Assembly (NCBI RefSeq): GCF_031846505.1
Contig: NZ_JAVRHP010000001.1
Location: forward strand, 73,345-137,344
DNA: 64,000 nucleotides
DNA from: Autumnicola edwardsiae
Lineage (GTDB): Bacteria > Bacteroidota > Bacteroidia > Flavobacteriales > Flavobacteriaceae
Direction of reading: 5' to 3'
Positions within the stretch are counted from its first letter, which is position 1, and each line of letters opens with the position of its first letter. This document shows positions 1 through 9,105 of the stretch, piece by piece. The position numbers and the translations under genes are program-made. The notes below the pieces were generated by a model. It did not search any database, was not told the DNA's origin, and saw nothing but the letters and a program-made list of their open reading frames with translations.

Positions 1-1
1 A

Positions 2-3000
2 GAACCTAATGTGTTTGATCTAAACCTTTCTGAAGAACAACCTATTTTGAATATTAATCTAACTGGAGATTATCCCACACAACAATTAAAGGATTATGCA
101 GAGCATCTTCAGGATAAGATAGAACTATTAGCCCCCATTAAAGAAGCTCCCATTCGTGGCGCCGAAGAGATGGAGGTTGAAATTGCTGTGGATATTTACA
201 AAATGTCAGCCTCAAAAGTCAGTTTTCAGGATATTATAAACGCCGTAAGTACAGAAAACAATACGATCTCTGCCGGAAATGTGATTAGTGGTGGTTCCCA
301 GAAGAATATCAGGATTCTTGGTGAACTTGAAAATCCGCAGGAACTCGGAACGGTAGTGGTAAAGACCGATGGTGGAGATGTCTATCTCGAGGATATAGCA
401 ACAATTAGGTTTAAAGAAGTAGATCCTACCTCGTACGCACGGGAATATGGGAAACCTGTTGTGATGCTGGACATAAAAAAACGTGCGGGAAGAAACATGA
501 TCGAAGCGGTTCAACAAATCAAGGAACTGGTGAGAGAGGAAGAAAAAGTTTTACCCGATGGTCTAAATATTACCTTCACTAACGACCAATCTATAAAAAC
601 CGAGAACCAGGTTAACGACCTGGTGAATAACATCATCTTCGGAGTAATTCTGGTTGTGGTGGTGCTTATGTTCTTTCTAGGCTTTAGAAACTCACTTTTT
701 GTAGGTTTTGCGATCCCCCTTTCCATGTTAATGTCATTATTTATTCTATCATCCCTGGGTTACACCTTGAATACGATGGTGCTTTTTGGACTTGTGATGG
801 GATTGGGAATGCTGGTAGATAATGGTATTGTGGTAGTAGAAAACGTCTATTCCCTCATGGACCAGGGAATGCCTAGAATTAAAGCTGCAAAACAAGGTAT
901 GGGAGAGATCGCCTGGCCCATTATTGCCTCAACAGCAACTACCCTTGCCGCCTTTTTCCCATTGGGACTCTGGCCGGGTTTAATAGGGAAATTCATGATT
1001 ATTTTCCCAATCACACTTTCCATCGTATTAGGTTCTTCCCTGTTTGTAGCGCTTATCATTAACTCAATGCTTACTTCGAGATATATGAAGACAGAAGAAG
1101 AGTCTTTAACCAAAAAGAAACTCATTCGTTGGAGCTTAATCCTTGGCGGAGTGGGGGTCTTACTTCTTACAGCAGGATTCATTCTGGATATAGGTGCATT
1201 ACGTGGTTTTGGTAACTTAAGTATCCTTACAGCACTCCTTTTATGGCTTTATAAATATGTACTTTCTGGGGCTGTAAAATATTTTCAGTACAAATCATTG
1301 AAAAAACTGGACAACTTCTATGAACGGTTTCTAAAGTATGCACTTGGAGGTAAGAAAGCTTATGTGTTCTTCTTTGGAACCATCGTAATGTTAATCCTTT
1401 CATTCATTCTGGTAGGTATCGCACAGCCAAAAGTGCTGTTCTTTCCCGAAAATGAGCCAAACCAGATCATGACCTATATCGAATACCCGGAAGGCACCGC
1501 TATTCAGAAAACTAATGAACTTACCAAGAAAATTGAAGAGCGCATATTTGGGGTTATCGAAAAGTACGAAGATGAAGACGGCTTTAACTACATGGTAAAG
1601 TCTGCGATCTCTATTGTTGGTGAGGGTGCTGGAAACCCACAGACAGATATGGGACAAAGTAACGAAATGCCTCATAAAGGAAAGGTCACTTTATCTATGC
1701 GGGAATTCCAGTACCGCCGAGGGGTGGAAAGCAGTAAAGTACTATCAGAAATTCGTGACACCGTACAGGGATTTCCGGGAGCAACCGTTATTGTGGAAAA
1801 GGATGCCGCAGGTCCTCCTACAGGCTACCCTATAAATATAGAATTGCGGGGGGACGATTATGAGGAGATGCTAAGAGAAGCAGAACAAATGAGAATTTAT
1901 ATAGAAGATTTGGGTATAGCGGGAATCGAGGAACTAAAGATAGATGTAAACAAATCCAAAACTGAGCTCGCCATAGATGTAGATCGTAAGAAGGCAGGAC
2001 AATTGGGAGTTTCCAGTGCAAGCGTGGGACAAACACTTAGACGGGCAATATATGGAGAAGAAATCACCACTTACAAGGAAGACGACGAAGATTATCCTGT
2101 TAATGTGAGGCTGAGCGATGAGTACAGATACGATGAGAATGTGCTTTTTAACATGCCCATGACCTTCAGAAATAATCAGGGACAAATTATACAGGTGCCT
2201 ATTTCCACAGTTATTGATAAGAAAAACACCTCCTCCTTCAGCTCTATAAAAAGAAAAGATCTTAAGCGGGTCATAACCCTGTATTCCAATGTGTTGAGCG
2301 GATACAATGCTACCGAAATTGTAAATACTCTGAAGAGTGAACTAGAAAACTATAATCTTCCGCAGAATATTGAGTATTCTTTTACCGGAGAACAGGAAGA
2401 GCAGTCAGAAAATATGAATTTCCTGCTGATGGCCTTATTCTATGCCATGGGAGGAATTCTTCTTATTTTGGTAGGCCAGTTTAATTCCCTGTCCAAACCT
2501 ATAATTATTTTAATGGCTATTATCCTATCATTAGTAGGAGTATTTCTTGGCCTGGTTATATTTAGTATGGATTTTGTGGTGATCATGACCATGATGGGAA
2601 TTATATCATTGGCAGGAATTGTGGTTAACAATGCGATTGTACTTATAGATTACACACAAATACTCATAGACCGGAAGAAGCACGAGCTGGAAATGGATGA
2701 TGAAGATCTGCTTACCAGGCAGCAATATTTTGAGCTTATTGTAGCGAGTGGTAAATCCAGGTTAAGGCCGGTGGTCCTTACTGCGATTACAACCGTACTA
2801 GGACTTATCCCCTTGGCAGTTGGGTTAAACATAGACTTTTTTGGACTGTTTGTAGATTACGATGCCGGTATCTATATTGGTGGGGACAACGTGATTTTTT
2901 GGGGACCCCTGGCATGGACGGTGATCTTTGGTCTTGTTTTCGCAACCTTCCTTACCTTGGTAGTGGTACCGGTAATGTTCTATTTAGTGAACAGAGCAAA

Positions 3001-3061
3001 GATCAGGTTTAGGGATAAAAAAGCAGCCAGAGAACAAAAAAAACAAATGGCAAATGCCTAA
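2..3061 (+). CDS. RND-family multidrug/solute efflux permease (AcrB-like), 5' end cut by window edge
   Basis: Inner-membrane proton-driven efflux permease that would work with a periplasmic adaptor and an outer-membrane channel. The frame is open to the first base, so the gene starts upstream. About 1,019 codons are visible, against roughly 1,150 for flavobacterial relatives. The visible part begins in the periplasmic porter domain. A block of membrane helices follows, with the TM4 signature GMLVDNGIVVVENVY near visible residue 265; it has Asp-Asn where AcrB has Asp-Asp. A second porter domain and the second helix block, with GIVVNNAIVLIDYTQ, come next. The C-terminus is a basic cytoplasmic tail. 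An extra hydrophobic hairpin lies between the halves, as in Bacteroidota members. Substrate cannot be told from sequence; the adaptor gene is presumably upstream of the window. Confidence 0.93.
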   Translation, partial: EPNVFDLNLSEEQPILNINLTGDYPTQQLKDYAEHLQDKIELLAPIKEAPIRGAEEMEVEIAVDIYKMSASKVSFQDIINAVSTENNTISAGNVISGGSQKNIRILGELENPQELGTVVVKTDGGDVYLEDIATIRFKEVDPTSYAREYGKPVVMLDIKKRAGRNMIEAVQQIKELVREEEKVLPDGLNITFTNDQSIKTENQVNDLVNNIIFGVILVVVVLMFFLGFRNSLFVGFAIPLSMLMSLFILSSLGYTLNTMVLFGLVMGLGMLVDNGIVVVENVYSLMDQGMPRIKAAKQGMGEIAWPIIASTATTLAAFFPLGLWPGLIGKFMIIFPITLSIVLGSSLFVALIINSMLTSRYMKTEEESLTKKKLIRWSLILGGVGVLLLTAGFILDIGALRGFGNLSILTALLLWLYKYVLSGAVKYFQYKSLKKLDNFYERFLKYALGGKKAYVFFFGTIVMLILSFILVGIAQPKVLFFPENEPNQIMTYIEYPEGTAIQKTNELTKKIEERIFGVIEKYEDEDGFNYMVKSAISIVGEGAGNPQTDMGQSNEMPHKGKVTLSMREFQYRRGVESSKVLSEIRDTVQGFPGATVIVEKDAAGPPTGYPINIELRGDDYEEMLREAEQMRIYIEDLGIAGIEELKIDVNKSKTELAIDVDRKKAGQLGVSSASVGQTLRRAIYGEEITTYKEDDEDYPVNVRLSDEYRYDENVLFNMPMTFRNNQGQIIQVPISTVIDKKNTSSFSSIKRKDLKRVITLYSNVLSGYNATEIVNTLKSELENYNLPQNIEYSFTGEQEEQSENMNFLLMALFYAMGGILLILVGQFNSLSKPIIILMAIILSLVGVFLGLVIFSMDFVVIMTMMGIISLAGIVVNNAIVLIDYTQILIDRKKHELEMDDEDLLTRQQYFELIVASGKSRLRPVVLTAITTVLGLIPLAVGLNIDFFGLFVDYDAGIYIGGDNVIFWGPLAWTVIFGLVFATFLTLVVVPVMFYLVNRAKIRFRDKKAAREQKKQMANA

Positions 3062-3179
3062 AAATAAATTTCTCCGGTGTAAGCCCAATGAGTTTCTAGT
3101 AGAATACGTTTTCAACCTTTAAAACATTTACTAGCGAGGCAAGTCTTCGGGGCATTCACCCCCCGATACAATAAAAAAG

Positions 3180-3212
3180 AAAACCCCGAAGCAATTAGCT
3201 CCGGGGTTTTTT
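3180..3212. terminator. Bidirectional intrinsic terminator
   Basis: A hairpin AAAACCCCGAAGC / GCTCCGGGGTTTTTT has a 9-bp GC-rich stem with one mismatch. It is flanked by A and T tracts on both sides and lies between the convergent RND pump and MORN-protein genes. It can serve both strands. Confidence 0.8.
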
Positions 3213-3233
3213 ATATTCTGTAATTTAGAAAAA

Positions 3234-3596
3234 CTAATCGCTGCTCACCAGGCCGCTTTCATTTTTCCAGCTATTTACTGAAGCGATTTTGCTATCTTCA
3301 TAATCTACTTCCGTTAAATTGTCATCAGTCCAAAAAAACCATTTACCAGCTTTTTGACCCGTTTCGTACTGGCCGATCGCTGTCTTTTCACCTTCTTTAT
3401 TGTAAGAAACCCACTCCCCGTGGAGTTTTCCGTCCTTGTACGTACCTTCCTGTCTAATATTTCCATCTTCATAGTAAAACGTCCCTTTAATTAATTCTCC
3501 CTGTTTTTCAAAAACAGGCTCCTTCTCTTGTGCCATAACAGCACCGCTAATGGCTAAAGCGCCTATTAGCATCATTTGTTTTATCTTCTTCATCAC
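3234..3596 (-). CDS. Exported MORN-repeat (YwqK-type) protein
   Basis: Small exported protein of 120 residues. Residues 1-22 form a signal peptide ending AVMAQ. The rest carries MORN-like repeats of the kind GxYKDGKLHGEWVSYNKEGEK and GQYETGQKAGKWFFW (about residues 45-95). Such repeats are often annotated as 'toxin-antitoxin YwqK family antitoxin' in Bacteroidota, but no toxin gene is adjacent and the export signal argues for an envelope role. It stands alone, convergent with the RND pump and divergent from aspS. Function unknown. A second ATG three bases downstream is equally possible as the start. Confidence 0.75.
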   Translation of the reverse strand: MMKKIKQMMLIGALAISGAVMAQEKEPVFEKQGELIKGTFYYEDGNIRQEGTYKDGKLHGEWVSYNKEGEKTAIGQYETGQKAGKWFFWTDDNLTEVDYEDSKIASVNSWKNESGLVSSD

Positions 3597-3790
3597 AGTT
3601 CTTTTTTAATGATTGCTTTACAAATATACAAGAAAGTTTACAATAAATCAATAACTACGTAACATTAAATTAACATTGCAGCTTTATATATTTGTTAACC
3701 AACTAGTTATATATTAAGAATAGAAGGATTATCACGTAAATACCTGGACTTTTATCTATTATTATTTACCTAAAAACGCGAATAACTTAT

Positions 3791-3798
3791 TACTTTTG
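3791..3798 (+). promoter_or_regulatory. Bacteroidota -7 promoter element for aspS
   Basis: TACTTTTG matches the Bacteroidota housekeeping -7 box TAnnTTTG and ends 25 bases before the aspS start codon. No convincing -33 TTTG is visible at the expected distance, so the call rests on the -7 box and its position. Confidence 0.5.
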
Positions 3799-3823
3799 CC
3801 CCACTTTTAAATTTGAGGATATT

Positions 3824-5572
3824 ATGTATAGAAGTCATACCTGCGGGGAAATAAGCTTAAAAGACAAAGGCCAGGAAGTTCAACTCTCTGGGTGGGTCCA
3901 GAAGATAAGGAACAAAGGCTTTATGGTTTGGGTTGATCTTCGCGATCGCTACGGTATTACCCAATTGATCTTTGATGAGGAACGTTCTTCTACAGATTTA
4001 ATGGAAAGAGCAGGAAAACTGGGCCGTGAATTTGTGATCCAGGTAACGGGAGAAGTGATTGAAAGAGAATCGAAAAACCCGAATATCCCGACCGGAGAAA
4101 TAGAAATTCTCGTATCACAATTAGAAATCCTCAATACTTCCCGTACCCCTCCTTTTACTATTGAAGAAGAAACAGACGGAGGTGAGGATTTAAGAATGAA
4201 ATACCGTTATTTGGACATTCGCCGGAATCCGGTAAAGAATAAACTTGTTTTCCGCCACAAAGTGGGTATGCAGGTAAGAAATTATCTATCACAGGCAAGT
4301 TTTATTGAAGTCGAAACCCCTTACCTGATAAAATCCACTCCAGAAGGTGCACGTGATTTTGTGGTGCCCAGCAGAATGAATGAAGGTCAGTTCTACGCAC
4401 TTCCCCAATCTCCGCAGACTTTTAAACAGCTGCTGATGGTAGGCGGAATGGATAAATACTTCCAGATCGTAAAATGTTTCCGCGATGAAGATTTGAGGGC
4501 AGACAGGCAACCGGAATTCACGCAGATAGATTGTGAAATGGCTTTTGTAGAGCAGGAAGACATTCTGAATATTTTTGAAGGACTAACACGGCATCTGCTC
4601 AAGGAAATAAATGGAGTCGATATTAGTGATTTTCCGAGGATGACTTATGCAGAAGCTATGGAAAAATATGGAAACGACAAACCCGACATCCGTTTTGGAA
4701 TGGAATTCGCAAACCTTAACGAACAGGCAAAAAACAAAGGTTTCAACGTTTTCGACCAGCAGGAACTTGTAGTGGGAATTGCTGTTCCCGGCGCAGCCTC
4801 TTACACCCGCAAGGAAATTGACAAACTTATTGAATGGGTAAAGCGCCCACAAATAGGTGCAAACGGTCTTGTTTGGGTAAAATTTAACCAAGACGGCAGC
4901 TTAAAATCTTCTGTAGACAAATTTTATTCTTCTGAAGATCTTCAAGGCTGGGCAAAAGAGACCGGTGCAAAAGCAGGGGACCTTATCCTCGTGATGGCCG
5001 GTGACAAAGATAAAACAAGAACTCAGCTAAGTGCTCTAAGAATGCACCTGGGAAATGAACTGGGACTACGAAATCCTGAAGAATTTGCTCCGCTATGGGT
5101 GCTGGATTTTCCACTTTTGGAGTGGGACGAAGAAACCCAAAGGTATCACGCGATGCACCATCCTTTTACTTCGCCTAAAAAGGAAGATATTCCGTTGCTG
5201 GAAACAAATCCCGGGGAAGTGCGGGCAAATGCCTACGACCTGGTCTTAAACGGAAATGAAATTGGTGGCGGTTCAATCAGGATCCACGATAAAAAGACTC
5301 AGTCCAAAATGTTTGACTACCTTGGCTTTACAGAGGAAGAAGCAAAAGAGCAATTTGGATTTTTAATGGAAGCCTTTCAATATGGCGCACCTCCCCACGG
5401 CGGGATAGCCTTTGGCTTCGACAGGCTGGTGGCTATTTTAGGTGGTCAGGAAACCATCCGGGATTTTATCGCCTTTCCAAAAAACAATGCAGGTCGTGAT
5501 GTGATGATAGATGCTCCTGCAAAACTGGACGAAGATCAACTAAACGAATTGCATCTTCAGGTGAAGTTATAA
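3824..5572 (+). CDS. aspS: Aspartyl-tRNA synthetase
   Basis: Charges tRNA-Asp with aspartate in the cytoplasm. It is a 582-residue class II synthetase of normal bacterial length. An N-terminal OB-fold anticodon-binding domain (about residues 1-105) is followed by the catalytic core. Motif 1 lies around residues 150-175, motif 2 FRDEDLRADRQPEFTQID near residue 218, and motif 3 GIAFGFDRL near 527. The bacterial GAD insertion occupies roughly 290-410. The ATG at 3824 gives the typical start MYRSHTCGEI. Whether it is discriminating (AspRS) or non-discriminating cannot be settled by eye. It is transcribed from its own promoter just upstream. Confidence 0.98.
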   Translation: MYRSHTCGEISLKDKGQEVQLSGWVQKIRNKGFMVWVDLRDRYGITQLIFDEERSSTDLMERAGKLGREFVIQVTGEVIERESKNPNIPTGEIEILVSQLEILNTSRTPPFTIEEETDGGEDLRMKYRYLDIRRNPVKNKLVFRHKVGMQVRNYLSQASFIEVETPYLIKSTPEGARDFVVPSRMNEGQFYALPQSPQTFKQLLMVGGMDKYFQIVKCFRDEDLRADRQPEFTQIDCEMAFVEQEDILNIFEGLTRHLLKEINGVDISDFPRMTYAEAMEKYGNDKPDIRFGMEFANLNEQAKNKGFNVFDQQELVVGIAVPGAASYTRKEIDKLIEWVKRPQIGANGLVWVKFNQDGSLKSSVDKFYSSEDLQGWAKETGAKAGDLILVMAGDKDKTRTQLSALRMHLGNELGLRNPEEFAPLWVLDFPLLEWDEETQRYHAMHHPFTSPKKEDIPLLETNPGEVRANAYDLVLNGNEIGGGSIRIHDKKTQSKMFDYLGFTEEEAKEQFGFLMEAFQYGAPPHGGIAFGFDRLVAILGGQETIRDFIAFPKNNAGRDVMIDAPAKLDEDQLNELHLQVKL

Positions 5573-5630
5573 ATTCTTCTGGTTTCTGCAGTAAGCGTAA
5601 TTTTTGGTTCTAATTTAAAACAGAGTTTGC

Positions 5631-7418
5631 GTGGCAAATTTCAGCAAATCAGTTTTGCTCCGGTTTTTAAACTGGAAAAGCCGGCATCTTACTCATCAGC
5701 AATTCCTGATGTTTTTAAGTGCGATAATCGGTTTTATTGCGGGCCTTGGAGCGGTAGCTATTAAAAACCTGACGCATTTTATTCAGACGCTGCTCCAAGG
5801 CAAATTTATTGCAAATTATCATGATGCCTTTTACTTCATTTTTCCCATTATAGGCCTCTTCCTCACCTGGCTTATTATAAAATTTATTTTCCGAAGAAAA
5901 GTGGGACACGGGATCCCAACAACGCTTCACGCTATTTCACAGCGTAAAGGGATTATGCGAAGGTACCAGATGTACGCCTCTCTTATCACAGCTCCAATCA
6001 CCGTTGGTTTTGGAGGTTCTGTTGGTCTGGAAGGTCCTACTGTAGCTACCGGCGCTTCTCTTGGCTCCAACATTTCCCGAATTTTCCTGCTCAACCAGGC
6101 TTCTCGTACGTTGCTAATTGGTTGTGCAGCGGCAGGAGCCATGTCTTCTATTTTTAAAGCACCAATTGCTGCTATAATTTTTGCTATTGAAGTTTTTAGC
6201 CTGGACCTCACGCTTGTGTCATTACTGCCTTTGCTCCTGGCCTCGGTTTCTGCAATATTAACTTCTTATTTCTTCTTCGGAAGCGAAATTATTCTTCCGT
6301 TCCAGTTGAAGGACAGTTTTATTATTTCAGAAGTCCCCTATTACATCCTGCTTGGAGTACTCGCTTCTCTATGCTCTATCTACTTTACAAAAACATATTT
6401 CAGTATTAACAAATTATTCGGCAGGATCCAGTCTCCTTTTTACCGCCTTACGTTAGCAGGTTTGGGCCTGGGGCTCCTTATTTATTTTATTCCTCCGCTG
6501 TATGGCGAAGGCTACAATGTAATAAACAATTTGCTGCAGGAGAATTATCTGGAGGCTCTGGGAACCAATTTTTTCAATGCTTATCTGGAAAATTTCTGGG
6601 TGGTAATCGTTTTACTGGCCGGGTTGGTAATCTTTAAGATTGTGGCATCTTCCCTCACCTTTAGCGCAGGAGGCGTTGGCGGAATTTTTGCGCCGGTGCT
6701 TTTTATGGGAAGTGCTATGGGACATTGTTTTGCACTGCTCATTAATCATTTAAAGATCAACAATCCAATTTCAGTGAGTAATTTCACCCTGGTAGGAATG
6801 GCCGGTTTAATGGCCGGTGTACTTCACGCTCCTTTAACGGCAATTTTTCTTATTGCAGAATTAACCCACGGTTACGAGTTATTTATACCGTTAATGATTA
6901 CCGCTGCTATTTCTTTTATGATTACTTCGCAATTTCAGCCCCATTCTGTTTACACGCTGGAACTTGCTGCCCGGGGAGAACTTTTAACGCATAATAAAGA
7001 TCAGACGGTTCTAACGCTTATGAACATCAACAGTGTAATTGAGAAAAATTTTATTCCCATTAAAATTAACCTGACTTTGGGCGATTTAATAAAAGAAGGA
7101 GTTATAAAATCAAACAGGAATATTTTTCCGGTCGTGGACAAAAAGGGTATATTCCTTGGTATTATCCTTCTGGACGATATAAGGCCTATAATGTTCGATC
7201 AAAAATTGTATGATGAAGTTAAGGTAAGCGATATCATGCAGCGGCCTCCGGAAATAATAGATTTGAGAACAGACAGGACTAAGGACATTATGAAGAAATT
7301 CCAGGATAGTGATGCGTGGAACCTTCCTGTCGTTAAAGATAAAAAGTACATAGGGTTTATATCGAAATCTAAACTACTTACTGCCTACCGCAAGAAATTG
7401 ATTGAAGTAACAGTATAA
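5631..7418 (+). CDS. ClC-family chloride channel/transporter with C-terminal CBS pair
   Basis: Integral membrane ClC protein of 595 residues that moves chloride or another anion. The signatures are present in order: GHGIPT (in place of GSGIP), GLEGP with the gating glutamate, KAPIAAIIFAIE, and GGVGGIFAPVLFMG. A cytoplasmic region of two CBS domains follows (about residues 470-585; V-DIMQRPPEIIDL and NLPVVKDKKYIGFISKSKL), probably binding nucleotide. A single Glu is found at the position of the intracellular proton glutamate, so antiport is possible but not shown. The start is GTG at 5631; no in-frame ATG fits better upstream of the first helix. The next small gene follows after 3 bases, suggesting an operon. 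Confidence 0.93.
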   Translation: MANFSKSVLLRFLNWKSRHLTHQQFLMFLSAIIGFIAGLGAVAIKNLTHFIQTLLQGKFIANYHDAFYFIFPIIGLFLTWLIIKFIFRRKVGHGIPTTLHAISQRKGIMRRYQMYASLITAPITVGFGGSVGLEGPTVATGASLGSNISRIFLLNQASRTLLIGCAAAGAMSSIFKAPIAAIIFAIEVFSLDLTLVSLLPLLLASVSAILTSYFFFGSEIILPFQLKDSFIISEVPYYILLGVLASLCSIYFTKTYFSINKLFGRIQSPFYRLTLAGLGLGLLIYFIPPLYGEGYNVINNLLQENYLEALGTNFFNAYLENFWVVIVLLAGLVIFKIVASSLTFSAGGVGGIFAPVLFMGSAMGHCFALLINHLKINNPISVSNFTLVGMAGLMAGVLHAPLTAIFLIAELTHGYELFIPLMITAAISFMITSQFQPHSVYTLELAARGELLTHNKDQTVLTLMNINSVIEKNFIPIKINLTLGDLIKEGVIKSNRNIFPVVDKKGIFLGIILLDDIRPIMFDQKLYDEVKVSDIMQRPPEIIDLRTDRTKDIMKKFQDSDAWNLPVVKDKKYIGFISKSKLLTAYRKKLIEVTV

Positions 7419-7421
7419 ATT

Positions 7422-7661
7422 ATGAATACGATATTAAAGATTTTAGGCATTGCAATTCTCGTTGCCATTGGCGTTGGTTTCTATTTTAAAATGGAAGGCG
7501 ACGACCCATTGGGTGATACTGTAATTGGAGTTGCCGTACTCACAAGCGCTTTTATTTTAATGCCTATCTTCCTCTATGTGAGATGGAAAGGAAAAAAGCT
7601 GGAAGACTATACGCTCTCTGATAAGAACATGAAAAAGATGCGGGAAAATAATCGTAAATAG
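7422..7661 (+). CDS. Small two-helix membrane protein
   Basis: A 79-residue protein with two hydrophobic segments (about residues 5-22 and 35-54) and a basic, charged C-terminus. The ATG lies 3 bases after the ClC stop codon, so it is probably co-transcribed and translationally coupled. I do not recognise a named family. It may assist or be regulated together with the ClC transporter, but that is inference from position only. Confidence 0.65.
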   Translation: MNTILKILGIAILVAIGVGFYFKMEGDDPLGDTVIGVAVLTSAFILMPIFLYVRWKGKKLEDYTLSDKNMKKMRENNRK

Positions 7662-7701
7662 AAAGTTAAATCTTAATTTTTTTCAAATTTATCAGAAAAT
7701 C

Positions 7702-7735
7702 TTGAGGCCATGTCAAATATATTATACTAAGTTTG
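7702..7735 (+). promoter_or_regulatory. Promoter of the cold-shock gene
   Basis: TTG at 7702-7704 and TAAGTTTG at 7728-7735 fit the Bacteroidota -33/-7 pattern with a 23-base spacer. The predicted transcript start near 7742 leaves about 20 bases before the ATG at 7763. This also rules out the longer reading frame that would begin inside the -7 box. Confidence 0.65.
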
Positions 7736-7762
7736 CACTTTAATAATATTTATTTTTTTATA

Positions 7763-7957
7763 ATGGAAGGTACAGTAAAATTTTTCAATGAGTCCAAAGG
7801 TTATGGATTCATCACTAACGACGAAACCGGAAGAGACATCTTTGTTCACATTACAGGACTTGACGGCGAAACTCTTCAAGAGGGTGACAAAGTAGAGTAC
7901 GAAGAAGTTGAAGGAAGAAAAGGAGTAAACGCAAGCAACGTACGCGTTATAGAATAA
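7763..7957 (+). CDS. Cold-shock domain protein (CspA family)
   Basis: A 64-residue single-stranded nucleic-acid-binding protein, likely an RNA chaperone. Both RNA-binding motifs of the cold-shock domain are present: RNP1-like KGYGFIT at residues 13-19 and RNP2-like DIFVHIT at about 27-33. The start is taken as the ATG at 7763 (MEGTVKFFN), the canonical CspA start. A longer frame beginning at 7733 would add ten residues unlike any Csp and overlaps the promoter. A strong terminator follows directly, so the gene is monocistronic. Confidence 0.95.
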   Translation: MEGTVKFFNESKGYGFITNDETGRDIFVHITGLDGETLQEGDKVEYEEVEGRKGVNASNVRVIE

Positions 7958-7980
7958 CAGAATTTCTATTTTAAGACTTC

Positions 7981-8005
7981 AAAAAGCCGCTGTAGCGGCT
8001 TTTTT
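7981..8005 (+). terminator. Intrinsic terminator of the cold-shock gene
   Basis: AAAAAGCCGC-TGTA-GCGGCTTTTTT forms a perfect hairpin with a 4-base loop and U-tract, 23 bases after the stop codon. It is symmetrical enough to also stop transcription from the convergent AraC-type gene. Confidence 0.88.
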
Positions 8006-8016
8006 ATGTTTACCGG

Positions 8017-8991
8017 TCACTGGTTTAAACCTTGTTTTGGAGTATAACCATAACATTTTTTAAACGTATTTATAAAATGTGGAATGCTTTTATAACCCAA
8101 AATTCCCGCCATTTCACTAACCGTATATTTTCCCAACAGACTTTTAGCTTTCTCCATACGCAACTCAATAACGAAACTTCTTATCGTTTTTCCATACATT
8201 TTTTTAAAGTCTTTTTTTAACTGAAGTTCATTTAAAAGTACTTTCCTCGCCAGGACCTTGATAGTAGGAGGACTTTTAAAATGTTCAATTAAATAGGCAT
8301 GCGCTTTTTTAATTTTCTCCCGGTTTTCTTCACTTATATCTTTTGGGAATCCTTTTAGCGACTCCTGTTGACATAGATGTAAGGAAAGAAATAGTTCCTT
8401 AAGCCTTAGCTCGATAAAAAAAAATTTGAAATCTTCATCCCAGTTAGCCTGGGCAATTTCATTAAGAATATGATATAAATTATAATTTATAGGAAACTGA
8501 CAGGCCCCCCAACTTTGTAAATCTCCTTGCAGTACTTTTTTATAGAAGGTGTTGTTTTCGATCCAGGCTTCATTTTTTAATAATTCCAGATAATAATCTT
8601 TAGATAAATAAATCGCCTGACAATGGATGGGCTGGTTTGCAGGTAACTTAATGATGCTCCTGGTGTCCAAATCATAGCAACATTGAATTCTGCCTAAGCC
8701 TACAGCCTGTTTGACTCCGGATAAAATTAAATCAGCCCCCCTTTTTTTTAAGTAAGAAACCTGAATATATTCACCCTTAATTTCAAGTATATTGGTAAGG
8801 CTTTTTTTATTATTAAATTCAGTATCTATAATAAGTAATCCATTTGTAAATTGAATTTTACCCGCAGCCTTTAGCCCGGAATCCGAATAATTTGAAACTT
8901 CTTTAGATAAAATACTTTTTCGGTCTAACCCGGAAAAATCCATCTCAAATAAGGCTTTATCAACTTCTTTTAATTTAGACTCAATATACAT
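8017..8991 (-). CDS. AraC-family transcriptional regulator (PchR-like)
   Basis: DNA-binding regulator of 324 residues. The C-terminal hundred residues carry the paired helix-turn-helix of AraC/XylS proteins, with PTIKVLARKVLLNELQLKKDFKKMYG and a second helix pair SEMAGILGYKSIPHFINTFKKCYGYTPKQ (here quoted in parts). The N-terminal 200 residues form a sensor domain similar in layout to PchR-type regulators of siderophore uptake. It is divergent from a TonB receptor gene across a 114-base gap, the usual arrangement for a local activator that responds to the ferric siderophore. The ligand is not identifiable. Confidence 0.88.
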   Translation of the reverse strand: MYIESKLKEVDKALFEMDFSGLDRKSILSKEVSNYSDSGLKAAGKIQFTNGLLIIDTEFNNKKSLTNILEIKGEYIQVSYLKKRGADLILSGVKQAVGLGRIQCCYDLDTRSIIKLPANQPIHCQAIYLSKDYYLELLKNEAWIENNTFYKKVLQGDLQSWGACQFPINYNLYHILNEIAQANWDEDFKFFFIELRLKELFLSLHLCQQESLKGFPKDISEENREKIKKAHAYLIEHFKSPPTIKVLARKVLLNELQLKKDFKKMYGKTIRSFVIELRMEKAKSLLGKYTVSEMAGILGYKSIPHFINTFKKCYGYTPKQGLNQ

Positions 8992-9049
8992 AATACGTTT
9001 TCCGTAATTTTTATTACCAAAACAGAAATGGCTTTATTAGTTCAAAAGA

Positions 9050-9057
9050 TATATTTG
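9050..9057 (+). promoter_or_regulatory. -7 promoter element for the TonB receptor/DUF4374 operon
   Basis: TATATTTG matches the TAnnTTTG -7 consensus, about 48 bases before the GTG start. No clear -33 TTTG is seen, which is compatible with dependence on the divergent AraC-type activator. Confidence 0.5.
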
Positions 9058-9105
9058 CCGCAAGTTATTTAAATTTAGTTTAAATAAGAACAATTAATTG
9101 CAATT

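Noticed and set aside
3234..3596. Antitoxin role for the MORN-repeat protein
   Set aside because: The usual database label is not supported here: the protein is exported and no toxin-like gene lies next to it.
7733..7762. N-terminal extension of the cold-shock protein
   Set aside because: It overlaps the -7 promoter box and adds residues not found in the Csp family; the ATG at 7763 is the canonical start.
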